Of a DNA stretch of 60,139 bases, positions 10,584 to 20,221 are shown one piece after another. The stretch lies in assembly GCA_026710045.1 (NCBI GenBank), contig JAPORU010000060.1:1-60139 (forward strand), read 5' to 3'. Origin of the DNA: Aestuariivita sp. Lineage in GTDB: Bacteria; Pseudomonadota; Alphaproteobacteria; Rhodobacterales; Rhodobacteraceae. The translations under genes were made by a program, and so were the position numbers. The notes under the pieces are model-generated. The model saw nothing but the letters and a program-made list of their open reading frames with translations. It made no database searches and was not told where the DNA came from. Position 1 is the stretch's first letter, and each line of letters starts with the position of its first letter.

Positions 10584-10841
10584 AGATATCAAAAAAGACG
10601 ACGGAATGACGGTCTCGGTAAACCTCTCATAGGATCTATTTTGATATTCGGCATACTCCGTTATTAAATTACTGGCAAGTTACCCGTCACTCAAAGACAT
10701 CCACATCACGAACATTCTTTTCTTGCAATAGATCGTTCAAATTGATTAAGGAACAAGAGGCAAAATCATTAATCAGCACTCTTTACGTCGCATCGAGATG
10801 TGCCGGATTGATATGAAACCGTAACGCGACGAGAACATTTT

Positions 10842-12203
10842 ATGGACATTTCGTTTCTTCTAAATGGAGAGACTGTTGACATCGAGAACGTCGAAAAAAC
10901 AACGACACTGCTTGACTGGCTACGTCGCGAGAAGGGGTACACTGGCACCAAAGAAGGTTGCAATGAAGGCGATTGCGGCGCCTGTACCGTTATAGTCTCC
11001 GACGTCTCTCACCACAAAACCTTTAATTCATGCATTTTGTTTCTTCCGCAAGTACATGGCAAAGCGGTTCGTACCGTCGAAGGGATTTCAGGCCCAAAAG
11101 GTCAGATGCATCCGGTACAATCTGCAATGATAACCCATCACGGCAGCCAGTGCGGATTTTGTACACCCGGTTTTATTACATCTTTAGCATGTGCACATCT
11201 CAACGCAGACCGTAACTATGATGACATCCTTGCCGGTAACCTGTGCCGATGTACTGGTTACGCTCCAATCATTCGGGCCGCTCAAGCTGTGTCCAACGAA
11301 CCAATTCCCATGTGGATGTGGGAATCAAAGGCCCCACATGTCACGAAACAAATTGAACTTCCGCAATCTGCAAACGAGTTGGCACGATGGTATATCAATC
11401 ACCCCAAAGGAACGATCATCGGGGGCGCCACCGATGTCGGCCTCTGGGTCACGAAGCAACTGAGGGAACTCGATGACATTGCATTTTTGCATCAATGCGA
11501 CGATCTGCAAAATATTGAATTAACAAATAAAGGCTTGGAGATTGGCGCCGCGGTTACAATGGATCGCGTCGGCGAAGCACTATCCTCGCGACATCCAGCT
11601 TACAGCGAACTCATTCGCCGATACGGATCACAACAAGTTCGCAATGCTGCAACCATTGGCGGCAATATCGCCAATGGCTCACCCATTGGAGACAATCCAC
11701 CACCGCTCATCGCTCTTGGGGCCACGTTACGTTTACGCAAGGGCAATACCCGACGCGAAATGCCGATCGAGAATTTTTTTATTGAATACGGCCAACAAGA
11801 TCGTGCACCAGGCGAATTTTTAGAGGCAATAATCATACCCGATCAAACAGACCGACTGCGTGTTTACAAGTTATCCAAGAGATTTGATCAAGATATTTCT
11901 GCGGTTTGCGGCGCATTCAATATTCAAATTCATGACTCCGTTGTCAGCGATGCCCGAATTGCATTCGGAGGACTGGCGGGAATCCCGAAGCGCGCCACGA
12001 CAATGGAAAAATCACTAATAAACCAACCTTGGACCAAGGAGACAATCACGAACGCGATGCCTTCGATTGCCATCGACTTCTCACCCTTGACCGACATGCG
12101 TGCATCGGCAGAATACCGACTGCATACCGCACAAAACATGCTAATGCGCGTTTGGCTCGAAGATCAAAAAGCATGTACTTCCGTACTGGATGTTACCGCA
12201 TGA
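10842..12203 (+). CDS. xdhA: Xanthine dehydrogenase, FeS/FAD subunit
   Basis: This subunit carries the electron chain of xanthine dehydrogenase, which oxidises hypoxanthine and xanthine to urate with NAD+. The 453-aa protein has an N-terminal plant-type [2Fe-2S] domain (cysteines in CNEGDCGACTV), a second helical [2Fe-2S] domain (CGFCTPGF near residue 105, CRCTGY near residue 140) and an FAD-binding domain from about residue 180 (RNAATIGGNIANGSPIGDNP). The stop overlaps the xdhB ATG in ATGA, so the two are translationally coupled. Confidence 0.96.
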   Translation: MDISFLLNGETVDIENVEKTTTLLDWLRREKGYTGTKEGCNEGDCGACTVIVSDVSHHKTFNSCILFLPQVHGKAVRTVEGISGPKGQMHPVQSAMITHHGSQCGFCTPGFITSLACAHLNADRNYDDILAGNLCRCTGYAPIIRAAQAVSNEPIPMWMWESKAPHVTKQIELPQSANELARWYINHPKGTIIGGATDVGLWVTKQLRELDDIAFLHQCDDLQNIELTNKGLEIGAAVTMDRVGEALSSRHPAYSELIRRYGSQQVRNAATIGGNIANGSPIGDNPPPLIALGATLRLRKGNTRREMPIENFFIEYGQQDRAPGEFLEAIIIPDQTDRLRVYKLSKRFDQDISAVCGAFNIQIHDSVVSDARIAFGGLAGIPKRATTMEKSLINQPWTKETITNAMPSIAIDFSPLTDMRASAEYRLHTAQNMLMRVWLEDQKACTSVLDVTA

Positions 12204-14491
12204 ACACCTTCGATCCCCGGCCGCATGACTCAGCTCATCTCCACGTAACGGGTGAGGCAAAATATATTGATGACATCCCCGCGCCCGCTAACGTCTTGCA
12301 CCTCGCATTCGGTCTGTCGAATGCACCTTCGGGTGCTATCAAAAACATCAATCTCGATGCAGTGCGAACCGCCCCGGGAGTCGTAGCCGTCTTGACCGCC
12401 CAGGATCTTAAATTTGAGACAGACACATCCCCATCGAACCATGACGAACCATTGCTGGCCACCGATATGGTCCATTTCGTTGGCCAGCCTATTTTTCTTG
12501 TCATTGCCACATCGCACTGGATGGCGCGCAAAGCGGCGCGTCTCGGTCACATAACGATCACACCTCATCCACCTATTCTGACGATTGAACAGGCACTGGC
12601 CTCAAACAGTTATATTGAAAAAACCCCACGAGTTTACGAGAAGGGAAATTGTGCGGCCGCACTTGGCTCTGCTCCGCATCGATTAACGGGTCAAATTCAC
12701 ATCGGTGGCCAGGAGCATTTCTACCTCGAAGGCCAAGTTGCAATGGCTTGGCCCCAGGAAAATGGCGACATGCACATCTTCTCATCGACGCAACATCCCA
12801 CAGAGATTCAACATAAGGTTGCGGAGGCCATCGGATCTTCGATGGCGAGTGTTCGCGTGGAAACACGCCGGATGGGTGGCGGTTTTGGGGGGAAGGAAAG
12901 TCAAGGAAATGCACTCGCTGTCGCCTGTGCTGTCGCCGCACATCATGTCAATCAGCCCTGCAAATTCCGATATGATCGCGATGATGATATGATCATCACT
13001 GGCAAACGCCATGATTTCCGCATCGATTACGAAGTTGGCTATGACAACGAAGGTCACGTCGTTGCCGTGTCATTCTGTCACTATGTGCGATGCGGGTGGT
13101 CGATGGACTTATCCTTACCGGTTGCCGATCGCGCAATGTTGCATGCTGATAACGCATACCATATTCCAGTGCTGCGCGTCGAGAGTCATCGATTACAAAC
13201 AAATACCTGTTCTGCGACAGCCTTTCGAGGATTTGGAGGGCCGCAAGGTATGTTAGGAATAGAACGTGTCATGGACCACATCGCTCATGCGCTTGGACTG
13301 GACCCTGTAATTGTTCGCACCCGCAATTATTATCCAAATCCGCGCCACAATAAAGAGTTGGGAACCACGCACTATGGTATGCCCGTCACTGACTTCGTCC
13401 TAGACGATATGACCGATCATCTCCTCGAAAAAAGCTGCTATACGACACGTCGACGCGCCATTGACGAATGGAATTCAAACAATCCGATTATCCGTCGAGG
13501 CATTGCGTTTTCTCCGGTGAAGTTCGGAATATCATTTACTCTAACACATCTTAATCAAGCGGGCGCGTTGGTTCATGTTTACCAGGACGGATCTATACAC
13601 CTGAACCATGGCGGCACTGAAATGGGTCAGGGGCTCTTTCAAAAGGTAGCACACGTGGCCGCCTATGAATTTGGCGTTTCAATTGATCGAATCAAGATTA
13701 CCGCAACTGATACTGGCAAAGTTCCGAACACGTCCGCCACGGCTGCATCCTCTGGTTCCGATCTCAATGGCATGGCCGTAAAAGTTGCTTGTGAGCAAAT
13801 TCGCAAACGTATGGCCAAGCATTTAGCCGAACTCTACCAGGTGCCGACTCATGACATCAAATTTTTGAACGACAAGGTCCAGGTCGGAAAAGATGACATT
13901 TCATTTGCGAAAGCGGCACAATTGTCCTGGACAGGTCGCGTAAACCTTTCTGCAAATGGTTTCTACAAAACACCCGAACTTCATTGGGATCGAATCGACG
14001 GTAAGGGTCAACCCTTCTATTACTTTGCCTATGGCTGTGCAGTTACGGAAGTTGCAATTGATACGCTCACAGGAGAAAACCGCATTTTGCGAACCGATAT
14101 CTTACACGATGTTGGAGCCTCACTTAATCCCGCGATCGATATCGGTCAGATTGAAGGTGGTTTTGTCCAGGGAGCAGGTTGGCTGACAACAGAGGAACTT
14201 GTCTGGGATGATGATGGACGTTTATGCACACATGCTCCATCGACCTACAAAATTCCAGCCTGCTCTGACCGACCCGACACATTCAATGTCGACCTCTGGC
14301 AGAACAAGAACCGAAAGGACACAATCTACAGATCCAAAGCGGTCGGCGAACCACCACTCATGCTTGGGATATCGGCCTTTTTGGCACTCAGCCATGCCAT
14401 CAGTTCCTACAAAACATGTTATCCAGATCTTCAGGCTCCAGCAACGGCTGAAGCGGTCTGGCGGTCGCTTCGTTCCGCAGAAACCCCGTAA
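12200..14491 (+). CDS. xdhB: Xanthine dehydrogenase, molybdopterin-binding subunit
   Basis: This is the catalytic molybdenum subunit, 763 aa. Conserved features are GGGFGGKESQ near residue 230 (cofactor binding), the substrate-site segment ATAFRGFGGPQGM, EMGQGL near residue 474 and the C-terminal KAVGEPPLMLG, whose glutamate is the general base in this family. The open frame extends upstream to 12029 inside xdhA, but the ATG at 12200 overlaps the xdhA stop and gives the usual N-terminus. Spectral tuning to purines rather than aldehydes is inferred from the XdhA/XdhC partners. Confidence 0.96.
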   Translation: MNTFDPRPHDSAHLHVTGEAKYIDDIPAPANVLHLAFGLSNAPSGAIKNINLDAVRTAPGVVAVLTAQDLKFETDTSPSNHDEPLLATDMVHFVGQPIFLVIATSHWMARKAARLGHITITPHPPILTIEQALASNSYIEKTPRVYEKGNCAAALGSAPHRLTGQIHIGGQEHFYLEGQVAMAWPQENGDMHIFSSTQHPTEIQHKVAEAIGSSMASVRVETRRMGGGFGGKESQGNALAVACAVAAHHVNQPCKFRYDRDDDMIITGKRHDFRIDYEVGYDNEGHVVAVSFCHYVRCGWSMDLSLPVADRAMLHADNAYHIPVLRVESHRLQTNTCSATAFRGFGGPQGMLGIERVMDHIAHALGLDPVIVRTRNYYPNPRHNKELGTTHYGMPVTDFVLDDMTDHLLEKSCYTTRRRAIDEWNSNNPIIRRGIAFSPVKFGISFTLTHLNQAGALVHVYQDGSIHLNHGGTEMGQGLFQKVAHVAAYEFGVSIDRIKITATDTGKVPNTSATAASSGSDLNGMAVKVACEQIRKRMAKHLAELYQVPTHDIKFLNDKVQVGKDDISFAKAAQLSWTGRVNLSANGFYKTPELHWDRIDGKGQPFYYFAYGCAVTEVAIDTLTGENRILRTDILHDVGASLNPAIDIGQIEGGFVQGAGWLTTEELVWDDDGRLCTHAPSTYKIPACSDRPDTFNVDLWQNKNRKDTIYRSKAVGEPPLMLGISAFLALSHAISSYKTCYPDLQAPATAEAVWRSLRSAETP

Positions 14492-14517
14492 ATATCCAAA
14501 TACTGTCAACGAACACG

Positions 14518-15459
14518 ATGTCGCTCAATTTGATAGAATTGAACCATGCAATTCAATCACATGGACGTGTCGTTCGAATTGTCGTGGCGCAACAAGCCGG
14601 ATCGACTCCGAGAGAAGTTGGCGCATCGATGCTTGTCTGGTCCGACGGCCAGAGTGGAACGATTGGCGGTGGTGCACTCGAACATGACGCGGTGCAAACC
14701 GCAAGAGATCAGATTGTCCGACAAAAATCCCGTCATTTTATGCAGCGAGCTCTTGGACCCGATTTGGGGCAATGTTGCGGTGGCAATGTAAATCTACTTT
14801 TTGAACTTTTTAACACAACCCCTATTGCTGAACCAAAAAGCGGTCTCTTTGCACGACCGGTTTCAAAAAACACAGGGAAAATGCCAACCTTGGTCAAGCA
14901 CTATATCGACCAAGCCAATCGACACCCTCACAAAATATATCCGGCTCTCATTGATAACTGGATGATTGAGCCGATTACCGTCACACAAAACATTATCTGG
15001 ATTTGGGGCGCAGGACATGTCGGTCGTGCTGTCGTTCATGCCTTTGCCGCCATGCCAGATATCGAACTGACGTGGGTGGACACGACCGCATCACGTTTTC
15101 CGGACGAGTTTCCTCATAATGTCACGATTGTCCCACAATCGAGACCGGCAGAACTCTGCCCGCATATACCCCCTGATGTGCATCATTATATTCTAACCTA
15201 TAGTCACTCAATGGACCTCAAAATTTGCGATGGTCTTCTGAAACGTGGTTTTCGTTATGCGGGACTCATTGGATCAGGCACAAAGTGGGCACGATTTCAT
15301 AAACGTTTGTCCGAAATGGGTCATTCATCCGACCAGGTCAACCGCATCGAATGTCCAATTGGCGAACCACGACTCGGCAAGGACCCTGCGCATATTGCAA
15401 TTGGTGTTGTGCACGAGTTCCTTAGACGATCGAAAATGGTTAGCCCTTCAGTACAGTGA
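14518..15459 (+). CDS. xdhC: Xanthine dehydrogenase accessory protein XdhC
   Basis: XdhC binds molybdenum cofactor, promotes its sulfuration and delivers it to XdhB. The 313-aa protein has the N-terminal XdhC/CoxI domain (AQQAGSTPREVGASMLV, then GTIGGGALEHDAV) and a C-terminal Rossmann-like domain (IWGAGHVGRAVVHAF near residue 163; YAGLIGSGTKW). It follows xdhB by 26 bases and completes the xdhABC operon. No purine-responsive regulator is adjacent. Confidence 0.95.
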   Translation: MSLNLIELNHAIQSHGRVVRIVVAQQAGSTPREVGASMLVWSDGQSGTIGGGALEHDAVQTARDQIVRQKSRHFMQRALGPDLGQCCGGNVNLLFELFNTTPIAEPKSGLFARPVSKNTGKMPTLVKHYIDQANRHPHKIYPALIDNWMIEPITVTQNIIWIWGAGHVGRAVVHAFAAMPDIELTWVDTTASRFPDEFPHNVTIVPQSRPAELCPHIPPDVHHYILTYSHSMDLKICDGLLKRGFRYAGLIGSGTKWARFHKRLSEMGHSSDQVNRIECPIGEPRLGKDPAHIAIGVVHEFLRRSKMVSPSVQ

Positions 15460-15532
15460 TTTCCGACACGCTTAACATAAAATGACACATAAAAACAAAA
15501 TGTAAGAAAAAGGCAGTAAAATTAAGGGGCAA

Positions 15533-15622
15533 TGGCGGAGACGAAGGGATTCGAACCCTCGAGACGGTTTCCCGTCTACTCCCTTAGCAGGGGAGCGCCT
15601 TCAACCACTCGGCCACATCTCC
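15533..15622 (-). tRNA. tRNA-Ser (GCT)
   Basis: A 90-base class II tRNA read on the minus strand. The 7-bp acceptor stem (GGAGATG with CGTCTCC), discriminator G and encoded CCA are visible. The anticodon stem CTCCC/GGGAG encloses the loop CTGCTAA, giving anticodon GCT. The long variable arm (GACGG/CCGTC) and T arm with TTCGAAT are as expected for serine tRNA, and it reads AGC/AGU codons. Confidence 0.97.
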
Positions 15623-15820
15623 ACCGACGGTTATAAATAGAAATAATCGCTAAAATCAAGGTCAAAAGTCATCCATAAGGTGTCCAGCGGAATTTCACCG
15701 CTTTACGAATAACGTGAAATATTAGACCGTATCTCACCGTAGCGGAACAAAACCAGCCACGCCGGTAACCTTTGCGAAAGACTCTGACGCCAACCAATTA
15801 TGCCCCAATAAAGATCAAAA

Positions 15821-16501
15821 ATGATGCAAATTCTAGTTGGCCTGGGCAATCCCGGCGCGAAATATGCCAAGAATCGCCACAACATCGGCTTTATGGCCAT
15901 GGACCGCATTGCAGAAGACCATAACTTCAGCCCATGGCGTGAAAAGTTTCAAGGACAAGTCTGTAAAGGACGAGTGGGGACACACGACCTGCATCTTCTA
16001 AAGCCTCAAACGTACATGAATAATTCCGGACAATCTGTCGGAGAGGTCATGCGGTTCTTCAAACTCGTGCCGAACAAAATTATTGTGTTCCATGACGAAT
16101 TAGACCTCGGCGTCGGAAAGGTCCGCTTCAAGAAGGGAGGTGGTCACGCGGGACACAACGGCCTTAAGTCTATCCACCGTCACATCGGTGACACGTATCA
16201 ACGTGCGAGAGTAGGCATCGGGCATCCGGGGCGTAAAGACTTGGTCTCTCATTACGTACTCAGCGACTTCAGCAAGACAGATCAGGACACATTGCACAAT
16301 GTACTTCACGGGATTTCAAAGGGTGTAGCGCAACTTGTCGACGGTGATTCCATAAAATTCATGAATATTGTTTCACAACACTCCACCGTCCGGATATCTG
16401 ACAGCAACAAAAATTCGCACAACACGACCGAATCAGGAAAATCACCCAACAACAATACTCTCCGACAAATACTGAAAGGCCTTGGTCGCCGAAACCGCTA
16501 A
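15821..16501 (+). CDS. pth: Peptidyl-tRNA hydrolase
   Basis: Pth releases peptides from prematurely dropped peptidyl-tRNAs so the tRNA can be reused. The 226-aa product has the catalytic region LVGLGNPGAKYAKNRHNIGF at the N-terminus with the essential histidine, LKPQTYMNNSG near residue 60, the FHDELDLGVGKVRFKKGGG region near residue 90 and the GHNGLKSI segment. About 30 residues at the C-terminus extend beyond the usual domain and are basic and Ser/Asn-rich. The start could be either of two adjacent ATG codons. Its usual partner rplY is not next to it here. Confidence 0.96.
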   Translation: MMQILVGLGNPGAKYAKNRHNIGFMAMDRIAEDHNFSPWREKFQGQVCKGRVGTHDLHLLKPQTYMNNSGQSVGEVMRFFKLVPNKIIVFHDELDLGVGKVRFKKGGGHAGHNGLKSIHRHIGDTYQRARVGIGHPGRKDLVSHYVLSDFSKTDQDTLHNVLHGISKGVAQLVDGDSIKFMNIVSQHSTVRISDSNKNSHNTTESGKSPNNNTLRQILKGLGRRNR

Positions 16502-16637
16502 TTTCCCTTGCACAACTCCCTTTGACGTCTGTATCAACCATTACAAACGTACAGTCCTAAGGTCAAAATACCTTACGTAATCAAGAACGCAGCATCACTC
16601 ACATAATCTCTTCTCATCTGACTGATCGGATAAAGAC

Positions 16638-17012
16638 ATGAACGCAGACAAAAGTTTGAATGTTCTTGGGGAAACCTTGAAGCCCTGCTCAATCGACCCT
16701 CTAACCGGCTTTTTCAGAGACGCCCACTGCAACACGTGCGCAGAGGATCAGGGAAGCCACACGGTATGTGCCATTATGACCGAAGAGTTTCTCGCCTATT
16801 CAAAGTACGTTGGGAATGATCTCAGCACACCACGCCCTGAATATAATTTTCAAGGATTGAGACCCGGAGATCAATGGTGCGTATGCGCCGGCCGATTCCT
16901 GCAAGCTGTTCATGAAGGATGTGCACCTCTGATTCGACTGGCATCCACTCACAAAAGAGCGTTGGACATCATTGATCTTGAAGTCTTGATTGAACACGAA
17001 GCATGCGACTAG
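16638..17012 (+). CDS. DUF2237 family protein
   Basis: A 124-aa soluble protein that matches DUF2237, a widespread family of unknown function. The hallmark segments are LNVLGETLKPCSIDPLTGFF, HTVCAIMTEEFLAYSK, GNDLSTPRPEYNFQGLRPGD and the WCVCAGRF cysteine pair; seven cysteines in total suggest metal binding or redox sensitivity, which is inference. It converges with trpB, whose stop is 37 bases away on the other strand. No operon partner is apparent. Confidence 0.9.
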   Translation: MNADKSLNVLGETLKPCSIDPLTGFFRDAHCNTCAEDQGSHTVCAIMTEEFLAYSKYVGNDLSTPRPEYNFQGLRPGDQWCVCAGRFLQAVHEGCAPLIRLASTHKRALDIIDLEVLIEHEACD

Positions 17013-17048
17013 ATTCTCAGACCCGTACCGATACGAAATCCGCCAATA

Positions 17049-18278
17049 TTAAGCGCCAGTACCGACATCGAGACCAAGTGCTGCCGCAACGGTGAAGATA
17101 TCTTTATCGCCTCGACCACACATATTCATGCAAATGATATGATTGGCCGGCAGTTTGGGCGCAATTAAAGCAACATGTCCAAGCGCATGTGCCGGCTCTA
17201 AAGCCGGAATTATTCCCTCTTGCTCACAGCATAATTGAAACGCTTCAAGCGCTTGTTTATCGGTAATGGACACATAATCCACCCGCCCAACGTCATGCAA
17301 CCAGGCATGCTCGGGGCCAATTCCGGGATAATCCAATCCTGCCGAAATCGAATGCCCTTCCAGAATTTGACCGTCTTCATTCTGCAAAAGAAATGTGCGA
17401 TTTCCATGCAAGACTCCAGGACGACCTCCGGTCAATGACGCGCAATGTTCCATCTTGTCATCAACACCCTTTCCTCCAGCTTCAACTCCGATGATGCGCA
17501 CCGAAGGCTCATCAAGAAAGGGAAAGAAGAGACCCATGGCATTCGAACCTCCTCCAATGGCAGCAACAAGCGTATCCGGTAACCGACCCTCAACTTCATA
17601 CAGTTGTTCCTTAGCCTCCTCACCAATGATCGCCTGGAAATCACGTACCATAGCCGGATAAGGATGGGGTCCCGCTACCGTACCAATGCAATAAAATGTG
17701 TCCTTCACGTTGGTAACCCAATCGCGCAGCGCATCATTCATCGCATCTTTTAAAGTACCACGACCGCTTTCAACCGGGACAACTTCAGCACCGAGCAACC
17801 TCATGCGAAAAACATTTGGAGCCTGCCGTTCCACATCATGCCTACCCATGTAAACGACGCACTGTAAGCCAAACTTCGCACAGACCGTTGCCGTTGCAAC
17901 GCCATGCTGGCCAGCACCCGTTTCAGCAATAATACGAGTCTTTCCCATACGCCGAGCCAAAATGATCTGACCCAGAACATTGTTTATCTTGTGGGCACCT
18001 GTGTGATTCAATTCATCACGCTTCAAATATATTTTTGCGCCACCGAGAAATTCTGTAAGCCGCCTTGCAAAGTAAAGCGGGCTCGGTCGTCCAACATAGT
18101 GCTTACGCAGGTTAAACATTTCCGACCAGAATGTCTCATCTGTTTTCGCCCGCTCATATTGGTCTTCGAGTTCGAGAATTAACGGCATTAAGGTTTCGGA
18201 AACAAAGCGCCCGCCAAACGTACCAAAACGCCCGTTTTCGTCAGGACCAACCTTGTAAGAATTCAAAAAATCACCCAT
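17049..18278 (-). CDS. trpB: Tryptophan synthase beta chain
   Basis: TrpB condenses indole and serine to tryptophan with pyridoxal phosphate. The 409-aa protein shows the PLP lysine in [15 protein letters not shown] near residue 96, [14 protein letters not shown] and the phosphate-binding [10 protein letters not shown] segment. In many alphaproteobacteria trpF-trpB-trpA are contiguous; here trpB is separated from trpF by about 900 bases carrying an opposite-strand gene, and trpA is absent downstream. trpB therefore probably has its own promoter. Confidence 0.96.
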   Translation of the reverse strand: MGDFLNSYKVGPDENGRFGTFGGRFVSETLMPLILELEDQYERAKTDETFWSEMFNLRKHYVGRPSPLYFARRLTEFLGGAKIYLKRDELNHTGAHKINNVLGQIILARRMGKTRIIAETGAGQHGVATATVCAKFGLQCVVYMGRHDVERQAPNVFRMRLLGAEVVPVESGRGTLKDAMNDALRDWVTNVKDTFYCIGTVAGPHPYPAMVRDFQAIIGEEAKEQLYEVEGRLPDTLVAAIGGGSNAMGLFFPFLDEPSVRIIGVEAGGKGVDDKMEHCASLTGGRPGVLHGNRTFLLQNEDGQILEGHSISAGLDYPGIGPEHAWLHDVGRVDYVSITDKQALEAFQLCCEQEGIIPALEPAHALGHVALIAPKLPANHIICMNMCGRGDKDIFTVAAALGLDVGTGA

Positions 18279-18615
18279 TCATTTCATTCCAAAAAAGATA
18301 GAAAGGAATACACCCAAGTAAAGACTGCACGTGATGAACCTTCATAACATGACTCTCATGCAATGGCCTGACTGAATGGCAACCACGAATACAATCGACA
18401 AACATCTCTTTTCCCGTCTGATTGCCCGATATATCAAGGTTAAGTGCGTCGCCAACATCAGGCCCTTCGACATATCAAAGCCGCATATCATGCTGAATAC
18501 TTCAAAGAAAGAAGATCATCGGCTAAATTACGAAAAGCTTGTATATTATTCACCACCGCATTTATGCTGATTTGAAATTATCTGATCGTGCCATAAACAT
18601 AACAGGAGAACGATA
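18279..18615. other. AT-rich spacer between trpB and the hendecad-repeat gene
   Basis: These 337 bases separate the divergent starts of trpB and the coiled-coil protein. No tRNA, known RNA or supported gene is visible. The composition is noticeably richer in A and T than the flanking trp genes. A good ribosome binding site (AGGAG at 18604-18608) marks its right end. Promoters for both genes must be here. Confidence 0.4.
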
Positions 18616-19140
18616 TTGACAAATAAAGAAAGGGACAGGGCAATGGCTCAAAATGATAAAAAGTTTTCCAAAGAAACTGTTTCTGTTATACTCACCATGA
18701 TTATAATTGGTCTGAGCATAATGACCTTTCAATGGAATACTTCGTCTAAAATAGACGTGGTAAATACCAGCCTTAATGCAAAAATAGACATATTAAATAC
18801 CAGCCTTAATGCGAAAATTGATAAGATAAACGGCGATCTGACCGCCAGGATCGATAAGGTAAATACCGATCTGACCGCCAGGATCGATAAGGTAAATACC
18901 GATCTGACCGCCAGGATCGATAAGGCAAACGGCGATCTGACCGCCAGGATCGATAAGGTAAATACCGATCTGACCGCCAGGATCGATAATCTTGGTACTC
19001 GAATGGATAATTTACAGATTCAAATATCAGAAGTAAAAGAAACTAATCATTTTGGTGATTCTATTTTATTCGATATCAACGAGAGAATGAGTGATTTCGA
19101 TAATCGGTTAGACAGACTGGAAAGAATAAATTTGGAATAA
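18616..19140 (+). CDS. Membrane-anchored hendecad-repeat coiled-coil protein
   Basis: I do not recognise a named family. The 174-aa product has a charged N-terminus, one membrane helix around residues 22-40 (VSVILTMIIIGLSIMTF), then seven near-perfect 11-residue units of the type IDKVNTDLTAR from about residue 47 to 123, and a shorter helical tail (MSDFDNRLDRLERI). Eleven-residue periodicity predicts a right-handed coiled coil, probably an oligomeric stalk on one side of the membrane. The TTG start is supported by AGGAG at 18604-18608 with 7 bases spacing; an ATG at 18643 is an alternative. It lies on the strand opposite to trpF and trpB, between them, and is AT-rich, suggesting later insertion. 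Confidence 0.8.
   Translation: MTNKERDRAMAQNDKKFSKETVSVILTMIIIGLSIMTFQWNTSSKIDVVNTSLNAKIDILNTSLNAKIDKINGDLTARIDKVNTDLTARIDKVNTDLTARIDKANGDLTARIDKVNTDLTARIDNLGTRMDNLQIQISEVKETNHFGDSILFDINERMSDFDNRLDRLERINLE
18754..18984 (+). repeat. 33-bp tandem repeat, seven units, inside the coiled-coil gene
   Basis: Seven 33-base units run in phase with the reading frame. Units 1-2 (18754-18819) share 'taaataccagccttaatgc' and differ from the rest. Units 3-7 (18820-18984) share 'gatctgaccgccaggatc', with 'gataaggtaaatacc' or 'gataaggcaaacggc' variants in front. A degenerate eighth unit follows (18985-19017). Near identity at the DNA level points to recent duplication by slippage or unequal recombination, so copy number may vary between strains. 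Confidence 0.95.
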
Positions 19141-19199
19141 CCGACATACACATTATAGTAAATTGTCGCGTTTATTTTTCGAAGAACCCATGGTAATAT

Positions 19200-19853
19200 T
19201 CACACCTGAATTTGCCGTGCCACGTGCATGAAGGCCTTCATCAGTTCACCGTCCTTGATTCCGGGTGCACTCTCAACACCACTTGCAAGGTCAACTTGAC
19301 GCGCTCCCGTAATCCGAACAGCTTCAACAAGATTGTCGGCCGTTAATCCCCCTGCCAATATCCAAGGAACCGACCAATGGAATTCAGAAATAAGTGTCCA
19401 ATCAAATGGAACACCGTTTCCTCCGGGTCTTGACCCATTGAAAGGGTGCTTTGCGTCTAATAAAATTTGATCTGCAACCGTCACATACTCATCAAGAATT
19501 GCCAGGTCCTCAATGGAAGCCAGGCCAATCGCCTTAATGACGGGTAACTCATACCGATCCCGAACGTCTTGAACATATTGTGGACTCTCGCTGCCATGCA
19601 GTTGAAGTGCGTCTAATTGTACAATCTGAAGAGTATCATCAATTGTTGAATTCTCCGCATCAACAAAGAGGCCAACCTTCACAACCTGATGTGGCAACTC
19701 TCTTGTGATTTCAAAAGTCTGCTTCGGTGTTACGTAACGTGATGACCGTCGAAAAAAATTAAAGCCAATATAATGAACCCCGGCAGCGACCGCACACGAC
19801 ACATCAGTGAAGCGACGTAATCCGCATATCTTGACGCGAAGAGACGAGTCCAT
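19200..19853 (-). CDS. trpF: Phosphoribosylanthranilate isomerase
   Basis: TrpF catalyses the Amadori rearrangement of phosphoribosylanthranilate in tryptophan synthesis. The 217-aa TIM-barrel protein begins RVKICGLRR with the catalytic cysteine, and carries QLDALQLHGSE, the catalytic-aspartate strand LLDAKHP, and the phosphate-binding LAGGLTADNL and VDLASGVESAPGIKD segments. The open frame extends 21 codons upstream, but the ATG at 19853 gives the family N-terminus and sits 7 bases past the lapA stop. Downstream the usual trpB neighbour is displaced by the coiled-coil gene. Confidence 0.95.
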   Translation of the reverse strand: MDSSLRVKICGLRRFTDVSCAVAAGVHYIGFNFFRRSSRYVTPKQTFEITRELPHQVVKVGLFVDAENSTIDDTLQIVQLDALQLHGSESPQYVQDVRDRYELPVIKAIGLASIEDLAILDEYVTVADQILLDAKHPFNGSRPGGNGVPFDWTLISEFHWSVPWILAGGLTADNLVEAVRITGARQVDLASGVESAPGIKDGELMKAFMHVARQIQV

Positions 19854-19860
19854 TGCGCAC

Positions 19861-20211
19861 CTAACTCTTATCTTCAAGCAGTGCCAATACCTCGTCCTGC
19901 TGTTTCCCCTGCTCACCCTTCATGCGAGTCACCTCACGTTCGAGACGACGTGCTTCGCGGCCTTGAAAAGTCGCCTCACGTCGATGCTTGTGCTCCCGGA
20001 ACCACTCCCAAACAAAACCAATAATCAATCCGGCAACAATACCGCCAAAAACTGTAACAAAGAGCGGAAGTTCGACCTGCCATTGACGACCCGATAAATT
20101 TATCAACCCTTCAGGAAGTAAACGCAGTGTAACTAAGTCACGATTTGCGAGTGAGATTGAGATGAGAACAATAGCGAGAATCGACAGAAAAGCGGCTCGA
20201 AAATACTTCAT
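19861..20211 (-). CDS. lapA: LapA-domain (DUF1049) membrane protein
   Basis: A 116-aa protein with an N-terminal membrane helix (FLSILAIVLISISLAN), a periplasmic segment containing NRDLVTLRLLPEG, a second helix (LFVTVFGGIVAGLIIGFVW) and a charged, helical cytoplasmic tail. This is the LapA/DUF1049 layout; in E. coli LapA helps LapB control LpxC and lipopolysaccharide synthesis. The ihfB-lapA-trpF order is common in Alphaproteobacteria, and the three genes here are separated by only 10 and 7 bases. Confidence 0.87.
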   Translation of the reverse strand: MKYFRAAFLSILAIVLISISLANRDLVTLRLLPEGLINLSGRQWQVELPLFVTVFGGIVAGLIIGFVWEWFREHKHRREATFQGREARRLEREVTRMKGEQGKQQDEVLALLEDKS

Positions 20212-20221
20212 CAGGATTCTA

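Noticed and set aside
18754..18984. CRISPR-like array
   Set aside because: Units are contiguous without spacers, in frame and coding; it is a protein repeat.
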